Shown: positions 51,086-59,880 of the stretch, one piece after another
Layout: every line of letters begins with the position of its first letter
How positions within the stretch are numbered: position 1 is the first letter of the stretch
DNA from: Calothrix membranacea FACHB-236
GTDB taxonomy: Bacteria > Cyanobacteriota > Cyanobacteriia > Cyanobacteriales > Nostocaceae
Assembly: GCF_014696315.1 (NCBI RefSeq)
Contig: NZ_JACJPX010000034.1
Coordinates: 26,776 to 90,775, forward strand
Direction of reading: 5' to 3'
Length of the DNA stretch: 64,000 bases
Position numbers and translations under genes: made by a program
Notes under the pieces: model-generated
Database searches by the model: none
Told to the model about the DNA's origin: nothing
Seen by the model: only the letters and a program-made list of their open reading frames with translations

Positions 51086-52855
51086 ATGGCTGAAATATCC
51101 AAAACCACTCAACCAGTAGATAATATTGTTCCCCAAAACTTCTACAATGCGTTCTTCTCGCCAATGGGTTTGGCATTACTTGTAGGTGTTGGGGCGCTAA
51201 TGTTAGCAAAAGCTATGGAAGGACGTGGCGCATCCAACAAGTTAGCACGGGCGCGATGGGCGGGCGCTAGGGAGAAAACAGCAGCTCGTAAATTAGCTTG
51301 CAAACAAATTACTGAGCGCAGACATAACAGGGTAGCTCTCTACATCGGTACGCCTGTGGGTACAAAATCTCAGGTTGTGGATAACAAACGCATTACCAAT
51401 ATTCCTGAAGATAAAAGTCGGCTCTATCTGCCAGATGTGCAGCGGGGGATTTTGGTTTGCGGCGGTGCTGGTTCGGGTAAAACCTTCTCGATGATTAATC
51501 CCCTGGTGCGTTCTGCTATCGACCAGGGACTACCAATTATTCTCTACGATTTTAAATATGCTCACCAAGAATCGGCTACATCTGCTGCTAAAGGGCAAGC
51601 ACCCAAATTAGCAGGATATGCAGCTATGCATGGGTATGAGGTTTCTATCCTCGCCCCCGGCTTCCCGGAGTCCTGTGTGGCTAACCCCCTAGATTTTCTG
51701 CGGAGTGAAACTGATGCAGAGATGGCACGTCAATTAGCGATCGTTCTCAACCGCAATTTTAAATTATCTTCTGGTGGTGATGTCTCGGATGGTGGTTTCT
51801 TTGTCAATGCTGGAGATCAGTTGGCTCAAGCAATTTTCATGTTGGCTAGGGGTACTGATTTCCCAGACATTATGATGTGCCATGCAATTCTCAGTCTGCC
51901 GAAATTAATTGACCGCATTCAACAAGCTTCTTTAAATCCTTGGGTAAAAGTTGCTTTTGACCAATTTTTGTCTGTGGCTGGTTCTCCAGAAACTGCCGCT
52001 AGTATTGTCGGTACTACGAGCGGGTTATTTACTCGCTTTATGACCCCTTCTACTCTTTCTGGCTTTTGTGGTCAAACAAATATTCCCTTGGATTTGAAAG
52101 GGCGGAAAATGGTGGTGTTTGGCATGGATAAGGAGAAGCGAGATGTGATTTCTCCTTTATTGGTGTCTATTCTGCACCTTTTATGTTCTCGTAATTTGGC
52201 TGGTAAACGCAAAGAACCATTGCTATTGGCACTGGATGAATTACCTACTTTGTATTTGCCAGCTTTGGTAGATTGGCTCAACCAGAATAGGGAGGATGGC
52301 TTAATTTGTTTATTGGGATTGCAAAATTTATCACAGCTTGAAAGGGCTTATTCCAAAGAAACTACCAACGCTATCTTTGGCGGTTGTGCTACGAAGGCTT
52401 TCTTTAATCCTCAAGATGATGTAGCGGCTGAACGTTTTAGTAATTTCTTAGGTGATGAACAAATTAAGTATAGAGAACGTTCACGTAGTTCTGGTGGTAA
52501 AGGTGGTGCAAGTACCTCAATTTCTGAGCAAAACAGTACCCGTAATTTGTTTGAAATTAATCAATTTAATTCTTTACCGGAAGGGAGAACAATTATTGTT
52601 AGTCCTGGGTTTCGCTCCGGTAAAGAGGTGGGATTGCCGCTATTAGAGCAAATTCGGATACCACAAAGCGATCATAATTCCGAGGTGGCTAGTGTAGAAA
52701 AGTGGTATGAACTCCAGCAGGAATTTATATCCAAATCTACATTGAAAGAGCCATCTGGTGAAGAATTAGAAATTAGAAGATTTTCGGCTGAAAAGTTATT
52801 ACCTTTAGTAGATGAGAAACAGCAAGCTGAAGAAGCGTTGCAAAATGAAGTTTAG
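51086..52855 (+). CDS. VirD4/TraG-type coupling protein
   Basis: A 589-residue T4SS coupling ATPase. An N-terminal membrane helix lies at about 27-45 (PMGLALLVGVGALMLAKAM). Walker A is CGGAGSGKTFSMINPL near residue 125. DFKYAHQ follows, then SPLLVSILHLLCSRNLAGK and Walker B LLLALDELPTLYLP near 380, then LICLLGLQNLSQL. VirD4 proteins recruit the relaxase-DNA complex and pump DNA. There is only one visible N-terminal helix where two are usual. It is followed 10 bp later by a small gene with a strong AGGAGGT site. Confidence 0.85.
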   Translation: MAEISKTTQPVDNIVPQNFYNAFFSPMGLALLVGVGALMLAKAMEGRGASNKLARARWAGAREKTAARKLACKQITERRHNRVALYIGTPVGTKSQVVDNKRITNIPEDKSRLYLPDVQRGILVCGGAGSGKTFSMINPLVRSAIDQGLPIILYDFKYAHQESATSAAKGQAPKLAGYAAMHGYEVSILAPGFPESCVANPLDFLRSETDAEMARQLAIVLNRNFKLSSGGDVSDGGFFVNAGDQLAQAIFMLARGTDFPDIMMCHAILSLPKLIDRIQQASLNPWVKVAFDQFLSVAGSPETAASIVGTTSGLFTRFMTPSTLSGFCGQTNIPLDLKGRKMVVFGMDKEKRDVISPLLVSILHLLCSRNLAGKRKEPLLLALDELPTLYLPALVDWLNQNREDGLICLLGLQNLSQLERAYSKETTNAIFGGCATKAFFNPQDDVAAERFSNFLGDEQIKYRERSRSSGGKGGASTSISEQNSTRNLFEINQFNSLPEGRTIIVSPGFRSGKEVGLPLLEQIRIPQSDHNSEVASVEKWYELQQEFISKSTLKEPSGEELEIRRFSAEKLLPLVDEKQQAEEALQNEV

Positions 52856-52865
52856 GAGGTAATTG

Positions 52866-53267
52866 ATGAAGAACTTCTCCAATTATGAATTACATCTGTT
52901 AGCAAAACTTCCCTTAGATGTTGCTGCATTAGCTGAAAAATATCGCATTGATATCATTAATGCTGCGGAGTTTTGGGATGAACCACCATTTCCAGACAAC
53001 TATGTACCAGAAATGATTGAAATTTATTACGGCAATACTATCAGTCCCCATGTGTTTATCTTAAATGGTCAATTAGAAGATTACAAGCTCGATGATTTAC
53101 ATATCAATAGAAAATCTATTGCGGTACAGATTGATGACCAATGGGCTTATATACAAGTTGAAGGACAAGAAATACTCAATCGTTTAGGTGGTGTAGTTTT
53201 ACCAGATGCGGTTATTGAACCATCTGCGTTATTAAATTCAATTTTAAAAGCAGAAAATCATGGATGA
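52866..53267 (+). CDS. Small acidic protein of the transfer operon
   Basis: A 133-residue soluble acidic protein starting at the ATG 5 bases after a perfect AGGAGGT. The N-terminal helix reads YELHLLAKLPLDVAALAEKY; the middle is rich in aromatic and acidic residues (AAEFWDEPPFPDNYVPEMIE); strands such as DDQWAYIQVEGQEILNRLGG follow. It overlaps the coiled-coil gene by 8 bp. It has no recognised family and could be a chaperone or adaptor of the coupling protein. Confidence 0.55.
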   Translation: MKNFSNYELHLLAKLPLDVAALAEKYRIDIINAAEFWDEPPFPDNYVPEMIEIYYGNTISPHVFILNGQLEDYKLDDLHINRKSIAVQIDDQWAYIQVEGQEILNRLGGVVLPDAVIEPSALLNSILKAENHG

Positions 53268-54651
53268 AATTAAATCCGAAGCTCAACAAATACAGCATGA
53301 TTATTTAGAAATTCTCAATGATATCTTAGAAAAGATACTTGAAAAAGGAGAATTTCAAGGAGTAGCTCCCAGCAAGGATGTATCAATATTTGTAGGTAGA
53401 GAACTTCAATATAAGGCTAATTCTCATGGAGAAGTCATTGTAAATCTGATGAATTCAGATTTAGTAGAACAATTGAATACAGCTATTAATGAACCGCAAA
53501 AACTGAAAGGTTCTGTCCGAATTATGATTGGTCAGGACAAAGTTTTTCATGCTAAAGATGGAAAAATTCTCACAGATAAACTGGGATTGGCTAGTAAAAC
53601 TTCTCAAAAATTGAGTACTAGCGCTAGTGTTGCTCAATCTAGTAAGCAATCAGTCGTTAGTATTAAAGAGTTACAGAAACAAGTTGATGCTTTACAGCAA
53701 AAGGTTGAAGAACAGCAGAAAGTCATTAATAATTTTAGTAGTCAATCACAAAAATCTCCTTTAGAGATTCAAAAATTATCTGCTGAATTGAACAACTTAA
53801 AATCAGCTTTTGAAGCACAGCATCAAACGATTGAGCAGCTACAGAAAGGGTTGGAAGCAATTAATAGCCAAACCACTCCATTCGTCAAGAATCAATCTTT
53901 GAAAGAATGGATAACTAATCTGGAAACTAATGTTAAAAAATCAGCCTCATCCTTGTACGAGCAAGTTAAATCCACTTTGACTCCTAAAGTAGATGAAATT
54001 AAAACTCAAATTCAATCTGCTCTGACTCCAAAAATAGATAAAATTAAGGCTCAAATCGACAGTCAGATTGAATCTCTGAAGACAGAAATGCAATCTCAAA
54101 TGGAGACTATGAGAAATGATTTGAAAACACAAGCTGATGTTGTCAAATCTGGTTTTGGTGAAGTTAAGGAACTAGTACAAAACGAAATTCAACAGGGTGT
54201 AGAACGTCACCAAGCTGCTGTGGGTGCTATCCAAGGTAAAGTTTCAGAAGAAGTCAATACTGTTCACAAGCAGGTAACTCAAGCCGTTGCTGATATACAT
54301 TCATCAGCAACCAACACTCTTAAGCAGAATTTTGAAAAAGTTACTGATAGCGTTATGGAGGCTAAAGGTAAAGCTATTGCTAAAAGTGTTGATTCCATGC
54401 TGCGTCTTTTTGGTCAGACTAATTCTGATGGGTCTATGAGTTACGAAACTAAAAGTTTTCACTTTCATCAGCAAGGAAGTAATCTTTCCATTACTTCTAT
54501 TGATGGTAGACCAGTCATGCTAGAGGGTGACTTAACTACTGCTGCGACCGAAAAAGATGTTGAGTCTCTCAATAAGGTAGAAGCAATCGTCAATAATTAT
54601 TTGAAACCCAAGACTCAAACACAATCACAATCATCCAAATTAAGACGTTAG
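53260..54651 (+). CDS. Long coiled-coil protein at the end of the transfer operon
   Basis: A 463-residue protein. Residues 1-110 are globular (VAPSKDVSIFVGRELQYKAN). Residues about 125-200 form a coiled coil (ELQKQVDALQQKVEEQQKVI). Residues about 215-385 are amphipathic repeats of an apolipoprotein/late-embryogenesis-like kind (LTPKVDEIKTQIQSALTPKI, QIESLKTEMQSQMETMRNDL). The C-terminus is a small beta part (FHFHQQGSNLSITSIDGRPV). It is the last plus-strand gene before the convergent relaxase. It might act in mating-pair stabilisation or as a DNA/membrane organiser. No family is assigned. Confidence 0.6.
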   Translation: MDEIKSEAQQIQHDYLEILNDILEKILEKGEFQGVAPSKDVSIFVGRELQYKANSHGEVIVNLMNSDLVEQLNTAINEPQKLKGSVRIMIGQDKVFHAKDGKILTDKLGLASKTSQKLSTSASVAQSSKQSVVSIKELQKQVDALQQKVEEQQKVINNFSSQSQKSPLEIQKLSAELNNLKSAFEAQHQTIEQLQKGLEAINSQTTPFVKNQSLKEWITNLETNVKKSASSLYEQVKSTLTPKVDEIKTQIQSALTPKIDKIKAQIDSQIESLKTEMQSQMETMRNDLKTQADVVKSGFGEVKELVQNEIQQGVERHQAAVGAIQGKVSEEVNTVHKQVTQAVADIHSSATNTLKQNFEKVTDSVMEAKGKAIAKSVDSMLRLFGQTNSDGSMSYETKSFHFHQQGSNLSITSIDGRPVMLEGDLTTAATEKDVESLNKVEAIVNNYLKPKTQTQSQSSKLRR

Positions 54652-54715
54652 CTTTATCTCCAAAGGCAGAGGGCAGGAGGCAGAAGTGAATTTTGATTCT
54701 TGTCCTCTGACTTCT

Positions 54716-57700
54716 TCATCTTCTCAAGCCTCGCTTTGACTGTGGAAATGGCTGACGATAAATAGCCAACTTAGCTTGAACTTCTCTTGATTGTTGTTTC
54801 TGCTCCTCTTTAATACTCGTGAGTCGCTCTTGTATTTGAGGCGATTTGAGTAAATTATAAATAGTACTCATCTCAATAGTTTTCTGCTCTCTCTTCCAGG
54901 TTTCATGATTTTGAACCTGGTTTTCCCATTGGTTGATACTTGATTCTAGATGTTGTTTTTGCGTAAATAATTCTTTGATAGTTTCTATAGTTTCTAACTG
55001 CTTATCTAGAGCATTATTATACTTATCACTTAACTTATGAAATGGATAATGCTCCATTGATTTAATAGCCTTTTCTTGTTGATTGTGTTCTATCCACAAA
55101 CTATCAAGTTGTTGTTTTAAGGAGTCAATTTGGTTTTCAATAGCTTGCTTATTAATTGTCGGTGGTATTTGCGCCACAGGAGAGGCAAAATATTCATTAA
55201 CAGCTTGTTCTAAGTACAGTAACTCTTGGTTAGTTAGTTCATTGATTGCTCCCTTGAATGCTGATTGATTTTGTTGCTCCTCTAAACGTTGTTGCAGTCG
55301 TTGCTTACGTTCTTCAATACTCAATTTTTTGGGTGGTGCAGGTGAAGCATGACGCTGTTGATTATTGTTATCTCGCCAAGCTTTGAGGGTTGATGCTGAG
55401 GAAAATACCTTTTCGTATGCCAGTGGCCCCATCGCCACAATCAAATCATCAACTCCTTTATTTGGGCCTGGCAATGTTACTACACTCACAGATGCTCCCC
55501 GTTCCTCTAGCAGCCGCCCAGTACGCGAGATGGCAATCTCTATGTTCTGCTGAGTTTCGGGCCGCGTCTCGTAGTCAAAGCAGAAAGTAATTTCCCGTTC
55601 TAGCGTGGCGAAAACAGCTAACTCATCCATGAGTCTAGCCTTCATCTTTTCCCCTAGCTCATCTTTACTGCGATAACCAGCGTAAATTCCGGGCAGTCCA
55701 ATGGCAGGGTGTCCCTGACTCAACAGACTGGCAGCTTTTTTAGCTCCCTCAGTAATTGTGACTGGGAGATTATGTTTCCAAACACAATACCAAAATCCGC
55801 TCGCGCGATCGCTTTCGGTCGGCTGTATACCATATTTTTCATAAATACGTTCTGCTATATCATCCGGTACATCAAGCAGGAAGATACTCAGTTCAGTTTT
55901 GGGTGGATGCTCATATTTAATAAATTTGCCGGGTTTATCAGCTTTTTCTCTTGGGTTATTGGGTTTGTAACATCCCCATACCTTCCTATCAGGTTTATCT
56001 CCAGGCTGTAGATTTGCGAAGGATTTGGGATTAACGCCAGCATCACACCACCAGCCACCATCTTCAATGTGAGCATATTTGCTGATCATGCCATTGGACA
56101 ACCTGCCTGTGTTAGTGCGTGGCAGTTTGTCGCTGTACATCAGGTATTCCCAAGCTTCATGCTCCCAATCGAGAGTTTGATGCAGACTTTTGAAGTTAAG
56201 GGCGGCAATTAGAGGGTGAATGGCACTGTCTTCTACCAATTCTCGCAAGTGTTGAAAGTCTAGTCTTTCGGGGGCTTCACCCAAATTACCGGGAGTCCAA
56301 AATGCTACTTCCCTTTGTGCTGTTTTTGGGATTGGTTTTTTAATAACAGGCGGTTGAGTAGGAATAGGGGGCGGAGGTGCAGGGGGGCAGGGGGGCAGAG
56401 GGGCAGGGCGCTCTTGAGAAGAATTCGGCTCCTCTGCAAGGGCACTCTTGTGTAGAGGGGAAGAATTGGGCAGAGAGGCTCTTGTGCTGGGGCGCAGAGG
56501 GGAAGGGCTTCTAGCTACAATTACAGCATTTGTAACCTGTTCTTTCTCTAGTTTTGACTGGTGTTGCTTCTCCAACTCTTTCTGCCGTAGTAGCACCAGA
56601 GCATTTTCTTTAGCTTTACTCGACTGCGCCAAAGCTAGTAAATTGTCTTTATCCTCCGTGTACAGTTTCAAGTCATACCTGGCACGGCTAACGGCAACAT
56701 AAAAGCTTTCCTGCCCAATAGTCTGATCCGCAGCTATCAGCACCCTATCGGCAGTTTTCCCTTGGCTACTATACGTAGTGCTGACAATCGCATAATCCAG
56801 GTGCTGGGCTTGTTGCAGGTTTACTGATTCGGTTAGACCACTATCTAAATACTGGATTTGAGCTTTATTACCATCAATGGCTTTAACGACAAACTCCTGA
56901 CCGTTACGCCGTCCTAATTGTCGGTCGTTTTTTGTCCAGCGTAAGCGATCGCCAAGAGCTAGTTCAATGCTTTGTCGTTGGTAAACTGCTTTATTAAACC
57001 CCGTGTCTACTTCAAGTTGCTTGCCATCGGAAGCCTTTAGTAGCAATCGGTCGGTGTCTTTCCCGACTACTTCATACAACTCACCCTTGGACAGCCCCCG
57101 ACGTTTGTAATTGCGAGTGGGCATCACCATATCACCCAACTCAAAGTTGTGTGTGTAGCGCATTTGTACTGATGTCAGGTCTTTGGCTTGCAGTTGGGTG
57201 ATATTGGTCGCGGTTCCTAAACTGCCTTCAGCTTTTAAATGCTCCCGAATCGCTTGAGTGATGGCTAAACGTTCAAAGTTTGTTCCTGCTAATACTAGGG
57301 TTCGTGTTCGTTCTTCGGGCGTGGATTTGATATAGTCACGGGCGATCGCCTCAATTTTGGATTCTGGGGTTACAGTCTGGATGTAGCCATTTTCATCTAA
57401 GCGTTCAAATCCCTCTTGAATTCGACCGGATGCTACTAGGTCTACTGCTAATTTGAGTTTCGGCGCACGTTGTCTATTCGATTCGTTTAAGTGGCTGGTT
57501 TTAATTCCTGCCTGTTGCAGCGATTTGAAGGGGTTGCCAGCTTCTACGGCTGATAACTGTTTTGTGTCTCCTACTAACAAAACTCTGGCTTGTTCCAAGG
57601 TGGCCCGTTCTAAAAGTGCAAGGGCATCTTTGGCACTGAGTAACCCGGCTTCATCCACTACCCATATAAGATTTGGTTCAATTTCTTGGGGTGGCTCAGA

Positions 57701-59143
57701 AACTAACAATCTAGCAACTGTTTCGGCTTGGATATCCAACTCTTGACTCAAAATCTTAGCCGCCATCGAACTGGGGGCAAAGCCTTTGATGGTGTAGCCA
57801 CTTGTGGCAGCGATTGCCTCCGGCACTGCGCGAAGCGCAATCGCTTTTAGTTCCTTGAGAGCGAAAGTCTTACCAGCACCAGCTACTCCCTGCCATGCTG
57901 TAAATTGGTCTGTTGTGGTTGCTGCATCTAGTACCGCTCGACGCTGATCTAGGTTTAAAGCTGTTTTCTCCAGGTGGCTAGAAACTACCTCTTTGCAGGC
58001 CAGTGGGCTAATTTGACCCTGACCCTTCTGCATCAATTTAATGGTTGCTAATTCTCGATGAACTGCCGATAGGGTGGTAAAATCGCGTTTTTCTGGTGAT
58101 AAACTGAGTAATTCTGAGTTAGCTTTAATTAATGGCTCAATTAGGCTTACATCTGTGGCTAATCCCTGGTTGAGGATGAATTTTTCTAATTCTTCTTGAG
58201 TAAAAGCTACGTTTCTTTCAGAGCAGTGAGCGATCGCCATAGCTAGGTTTTGTTCACTTACTAACCTCTGTTGTTGTTGGGGTTGTGGCTCAAGAGGTTG
58301 TACAAACTTGATACCCAGTGCTAAGGCTTCTTCTTTCCATTTAGCTTTTAATTCTTGGGGGTTAATTTTCTGCTTCTTGTTACGGGTGGCAGTCCAAGCG
58401 GCCTCTCGCTCTGCCCAGGTTGCATCAGAACCTGCTGCATTTAATATTTGCTGTCTGCGTTTGGAGAATTCTTGTAAATCTTCCTCTCTAAACCCTTTTA
58501 TCTCAAACTGCCCGTGTTTTTTAGGTTCTACTTGATACCCTAATTTCTCTGCTTCGAGAGCCAGGTAATTTTGGTAGACCATGCCCAGAAATTTCTTATT
58601 TTTGAAAATCTCATCGTTGAACAGGCTGTACCATGAGCCATTTTCCAGCTGCGTCATGTTCATGACTAAAGCATGAGTATGCAGATGTGGGTCTAGTTCT
58701 CTGGTTTCAATATGGTCAAATTCCGCGACTACTAAGTTGTTAGTCCGGAGCAGTTGCTGTCCTTGTTCAGTTGTGGCTCTGGTGTAGCTATAACGTTGTT
58801 CAATCAGTTCTAATGTCTTTTGTACTGCTAACTGATGGGCTGTTATCAGTCTTTCATCCCCACCCACCAAGGCTTGCAAGCTGACGCTTTTCGGTGCAGA
58901 GAAGGTAAAGTCAGTTGCGGCGCGACGTTGGGATGAGTTCAACTTCCTAGCACAGAGGTTTTGGCTGCCGTCAGGCGATCTCCCATTAACAATGTTAGAA
59001 AATGTTTCCTGATGATTTACTGCTCCTGATAATCCCAGTTTCTTTGCACCTTGACCAGACCAACGTGAAGTACCTTCCTGGTAATACCCTTCTAGGAAGT
59101 AATGTACTGCTTGTTGTGGCTCTGAGTTTTTAGCTGTTAACAC
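54716..59143 (-). CDS. MobF-type relaxase-helicase with C-terminal TOPRIM/DUF3854-like domain
   Basis: A 1475-residue protein starting at GTG, with AAAGGAG 8 bases upstream. The TrwC/TraI relaxase domain fills residues 1-300: catalytic Tyr candidates at 20-21 (FLEGYYQEG), FSAPKSVSLQAL near 81, and the HUH triad region LDPHLHTHALVMN near 150-162. A RecD-like helicase follows, with GVAGAGKTFALKEL near 420, LVGDTKQLSAVEAG near 520, and VSTTYSSQGKTADRVL near 785. A Pro-rich linker lies near 920. A third part at about 1100-1270 contains ITEGAKKAASLLSQGHPAIG and ITFCFDYETRP, the TOPRIM-like fold of DUF3854 found in cyanobacterial plasmid Rep proteins. The tail is coiled coil. It nicks oriT, unwinds DNA and may help prime. 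It is much larger than TrwC (966). Confidence 0.85.
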   Translation of the reverse strand: MLTAKNSEPQQAVHYFLEGYYQEGTSRWSGQGAKKLGLSGAVNHQETFSNIVNGRSPDGSQNLCARKLNSSQRRAATDFTFSAPKSVSLQALVGGDERLITAHQLAVQKTLELIEQRYSYTRATTEQGQQLLRTNNLVVAEFDHIETRELDPHLHTHALVMNMTQLENGSWYSLFNDEIFKNKKFLGMVYQNYLALEAEKLGYQVEPKKHGQFEIKGFREEDLQEFSKRRQQILNAAGSDATWAEREAAWTATRNKKQKINPQELKAKWKEEALALGIKFVQPLEPQPQQQQRLVSEQNLAMAIAHCSERNVAFTQEELEKFILNQGLATDVSLIEPLIKANSELLSLSPEKRDFTTLSAVHRELATIKLMQKGQGQISPLACKEVVSSHLEKTALNLDQRRAVLDAATTTDQFTAWQGVAGAGKTFALKELKAIALRAVPEAIAATSGYTIKGFAPSSMAAKILSQELDIQAETVARLLVSEPPQEIEPNLIWVVDEAGLLSAKDALALLERATLEQARVLLVGDTKQLSAVEAGNPFKSLQQAGIKTSHLNESNRQRAPKLKLAVDLVASGRIQEGFERLDENGYIQTVTPESKIEAIARDYIKSTPEERTRTLVLAGTNFERLAITQAIREHLKAEGSLGTATNITQLQAKDLTSVQMRYTHNFELGDMVMPTRNYKRRGLSKGELYEVVGKDTDRLLLKASDGKQLEVDTGFNKAVYQRQSIELALGDRLRWTKNDRQLGRRNGQEFVVKAIDGNKAQIQYLDSGLTESVNLQQAQHLDYAIVSTTYSSQGKTADRVLIAADQTIGQESFYVAVSRARYDLKLYTEDKDNLLALAQSSKAKENALVLLRQKELEKQHQSKLEKEQVTNAVIVARSPSPLRPSTRASLPNSSPLHKSALAEEPNSSQERPAPLPPCPPAPPPPIPTQPPVIKKPIPKTAQREVAFWTPGNLGEAPERLDFQHLRELVEDSAIHPLIAALNFKSLHQTLDWEHEAWEYLMYSDKLPRTNTGRLSNGMISKYAHIEDGGWWCDAGVNPKSFANLQPGDKPDRKVWGCYKPNNPREKADKPGKFIKYEHPPKTELSIFLLDVPDDIAERIYEKYGIQPTESDRASGFWYCVWKHNLPVTITEGAKKAASLLSQGHPAIGLPGIYAGYRSKDELGEKMKARLMDELAVFATLEREITFCFDYETRPETQQNIEIAISRTGRLLEERGASVSVVTLPGPNKGVDDLIVAMGPLAYEKVFSSASTLKAWRDNNNQQRHASPAPPKKLSIEERKQRLQQRLEEQQNQSAFKGAINELTNQELLYLEQAVNEYFASPVAQIPPTINKQAIENQIDSLKQQLDSLWIEHNQQEKAIKSMEHYPFHKLSDKYNNALDKQLETIETIKELFTQKQHLESSINQWENQVQNHETWKREQKTIEMSTIYNLLKSPQIQERLTSIKEEQKQQSREVQAKLAIYRQPFPQSKRGLRR

Positions 59144-59586
59144 TAACCACTCCTTTCATGAAATGTCAGGTTTAGCGGTTGGAATAATTCAGGTATTTGG
59201 CTAGGCTCACTAATGACAAATTCAAGTTCTATATCTGGGACATTCTTGAGGAAGCTGATTATCTTTTCAAAGTACTGACCATCAACACACCAAACTTTGA
59301 ATGAAACATAACAGTTAGGCTTTATCTCATAAAATAATCTGTCACTATTTGGCAGCTTTCTAAATACTTCTACAGCGTCCGGATGATATTTACAAAAGTT
59401 AAAACCTACCCAGTCAAGCGTTGTAAAATAGGCGATGCGGATTACGATACTACTGGAATCCCTTGTTGTAGAAGATAAACGGCTACTCCAGTAATGGCTG
59501 TTCTTCCAGAAACACATGGACATCATCTGCTGCGCTTGAGTCTTTAAAAGCGCAAGAGTTACTTTTTGTAGTACTGAGTAATGCAA
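59143..59586 (-). CDS. Small protein upstream of the relaxase
   Basis: The frame is 147 codons; translation may start at the first ATG or at one of the Met residues near residue 21-23 (MMSMCFWKNS). The C-terminal 80 residues look like a compact alpha/beta domain (LDWVGFNFCKYHPDAVEVFR; YVSFKVWCVDGQYFEKIISF; LEFVISEPSQIPELFQPL). The stop shares one base with the GTG of the relaxase gene (TAGTG), indicating coupling. A position directly before a MobF gene and next to the candidate oriT suggests a TrwA/TraY-like accessory protein. No ribbon-helix-helix was recognised. Confidence 0.5.
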   Translation of the reverse strand: MHYSVLQKVTLALLKTQAQQMMSMCFWKNSHYWSSRLSSTTRDSSSIVIRIAYFTTLDWVGFNFCKYHPDAVEVFRKLPNSDRLFYEIKPNCYVSFKVWCVDGQYFEKIISFLKNVPDIELEFVISEPSQIPELFQPLNLTFHERSG

Positions 59587-59652
59587 AACTTAATATTTGT
59601 TAATACTGTTTTGATACCTTTTTAAATTTTAAATTACTCTCCATTTTTTTGG

Positions 59653-59683
59653 GCAAAACTTTTTTGCGTACTGTGCGAAAAAG
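59653..59683 (+). other. Candidate oriT/nic region of the MobF system
   Basis: A small hairpin GCAAAA-CTT-TTTTGC (59653-59667) is directly followed by GTACTGTGCG, so TGCGTACTGT lies at 59665-59674. In the R388 MobF oriT, recalled from memory, a hairpin arm ending in TGCG is likewise followed by TATTGTCT with the nick just after. The segment also forms a larger hairpin, CTTTTTTGC (59659-59667) with GCGAAAAAG (59675-59683). It sits in the relaxase gene's upstream region. It is a positional and motif match only. Confidence 0.35.
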
Positions 59684-59814
59684 AATTACCACAGGATTAA
59701 CACAAAAGTTCCACAATTTTTACATAATATTTTTTATAAATCCCACAGTTTTACCACAGAATTCACACAAAAATTCCACAGTTTTACCACAGGATTAACA
59801 CAAAAGTAACAAAT
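59684..59814 (+). repeat. parC-like centromere: 11-bp direct repeats
   Basis: Eleven or so consecutive 11-bp units with the core (A/C)CACA(A/G): AATTACCACAG, GATTAACACAA, AAGTTCCACAA, TTTTTACATAA, a 10-bp degenerate unit, AAATCCCACAG, TTTTACCACAG, AATTCACACAA, AAATTCCACAG, TTTTACCACAG, GATTAACACAA, with AAGTAACAAAT as a weaker last unit. Every third unit recurs, giving a 33-bp higher-order repeat. The array ends 66 bp before the actin-like gene. The known centromere of the R1 ParMR system consists of 11-bp direct repeats upstream of parM, so this is very likely the ParR-binding parC and operator. Confidence 0.75.
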
Positions 59815-59880
59815 ATATGCTGAGGTGTTTTCTTACTGAAAAAATCTTTTATACTGATGGAAATTTTAGAAGGTGTTCCC

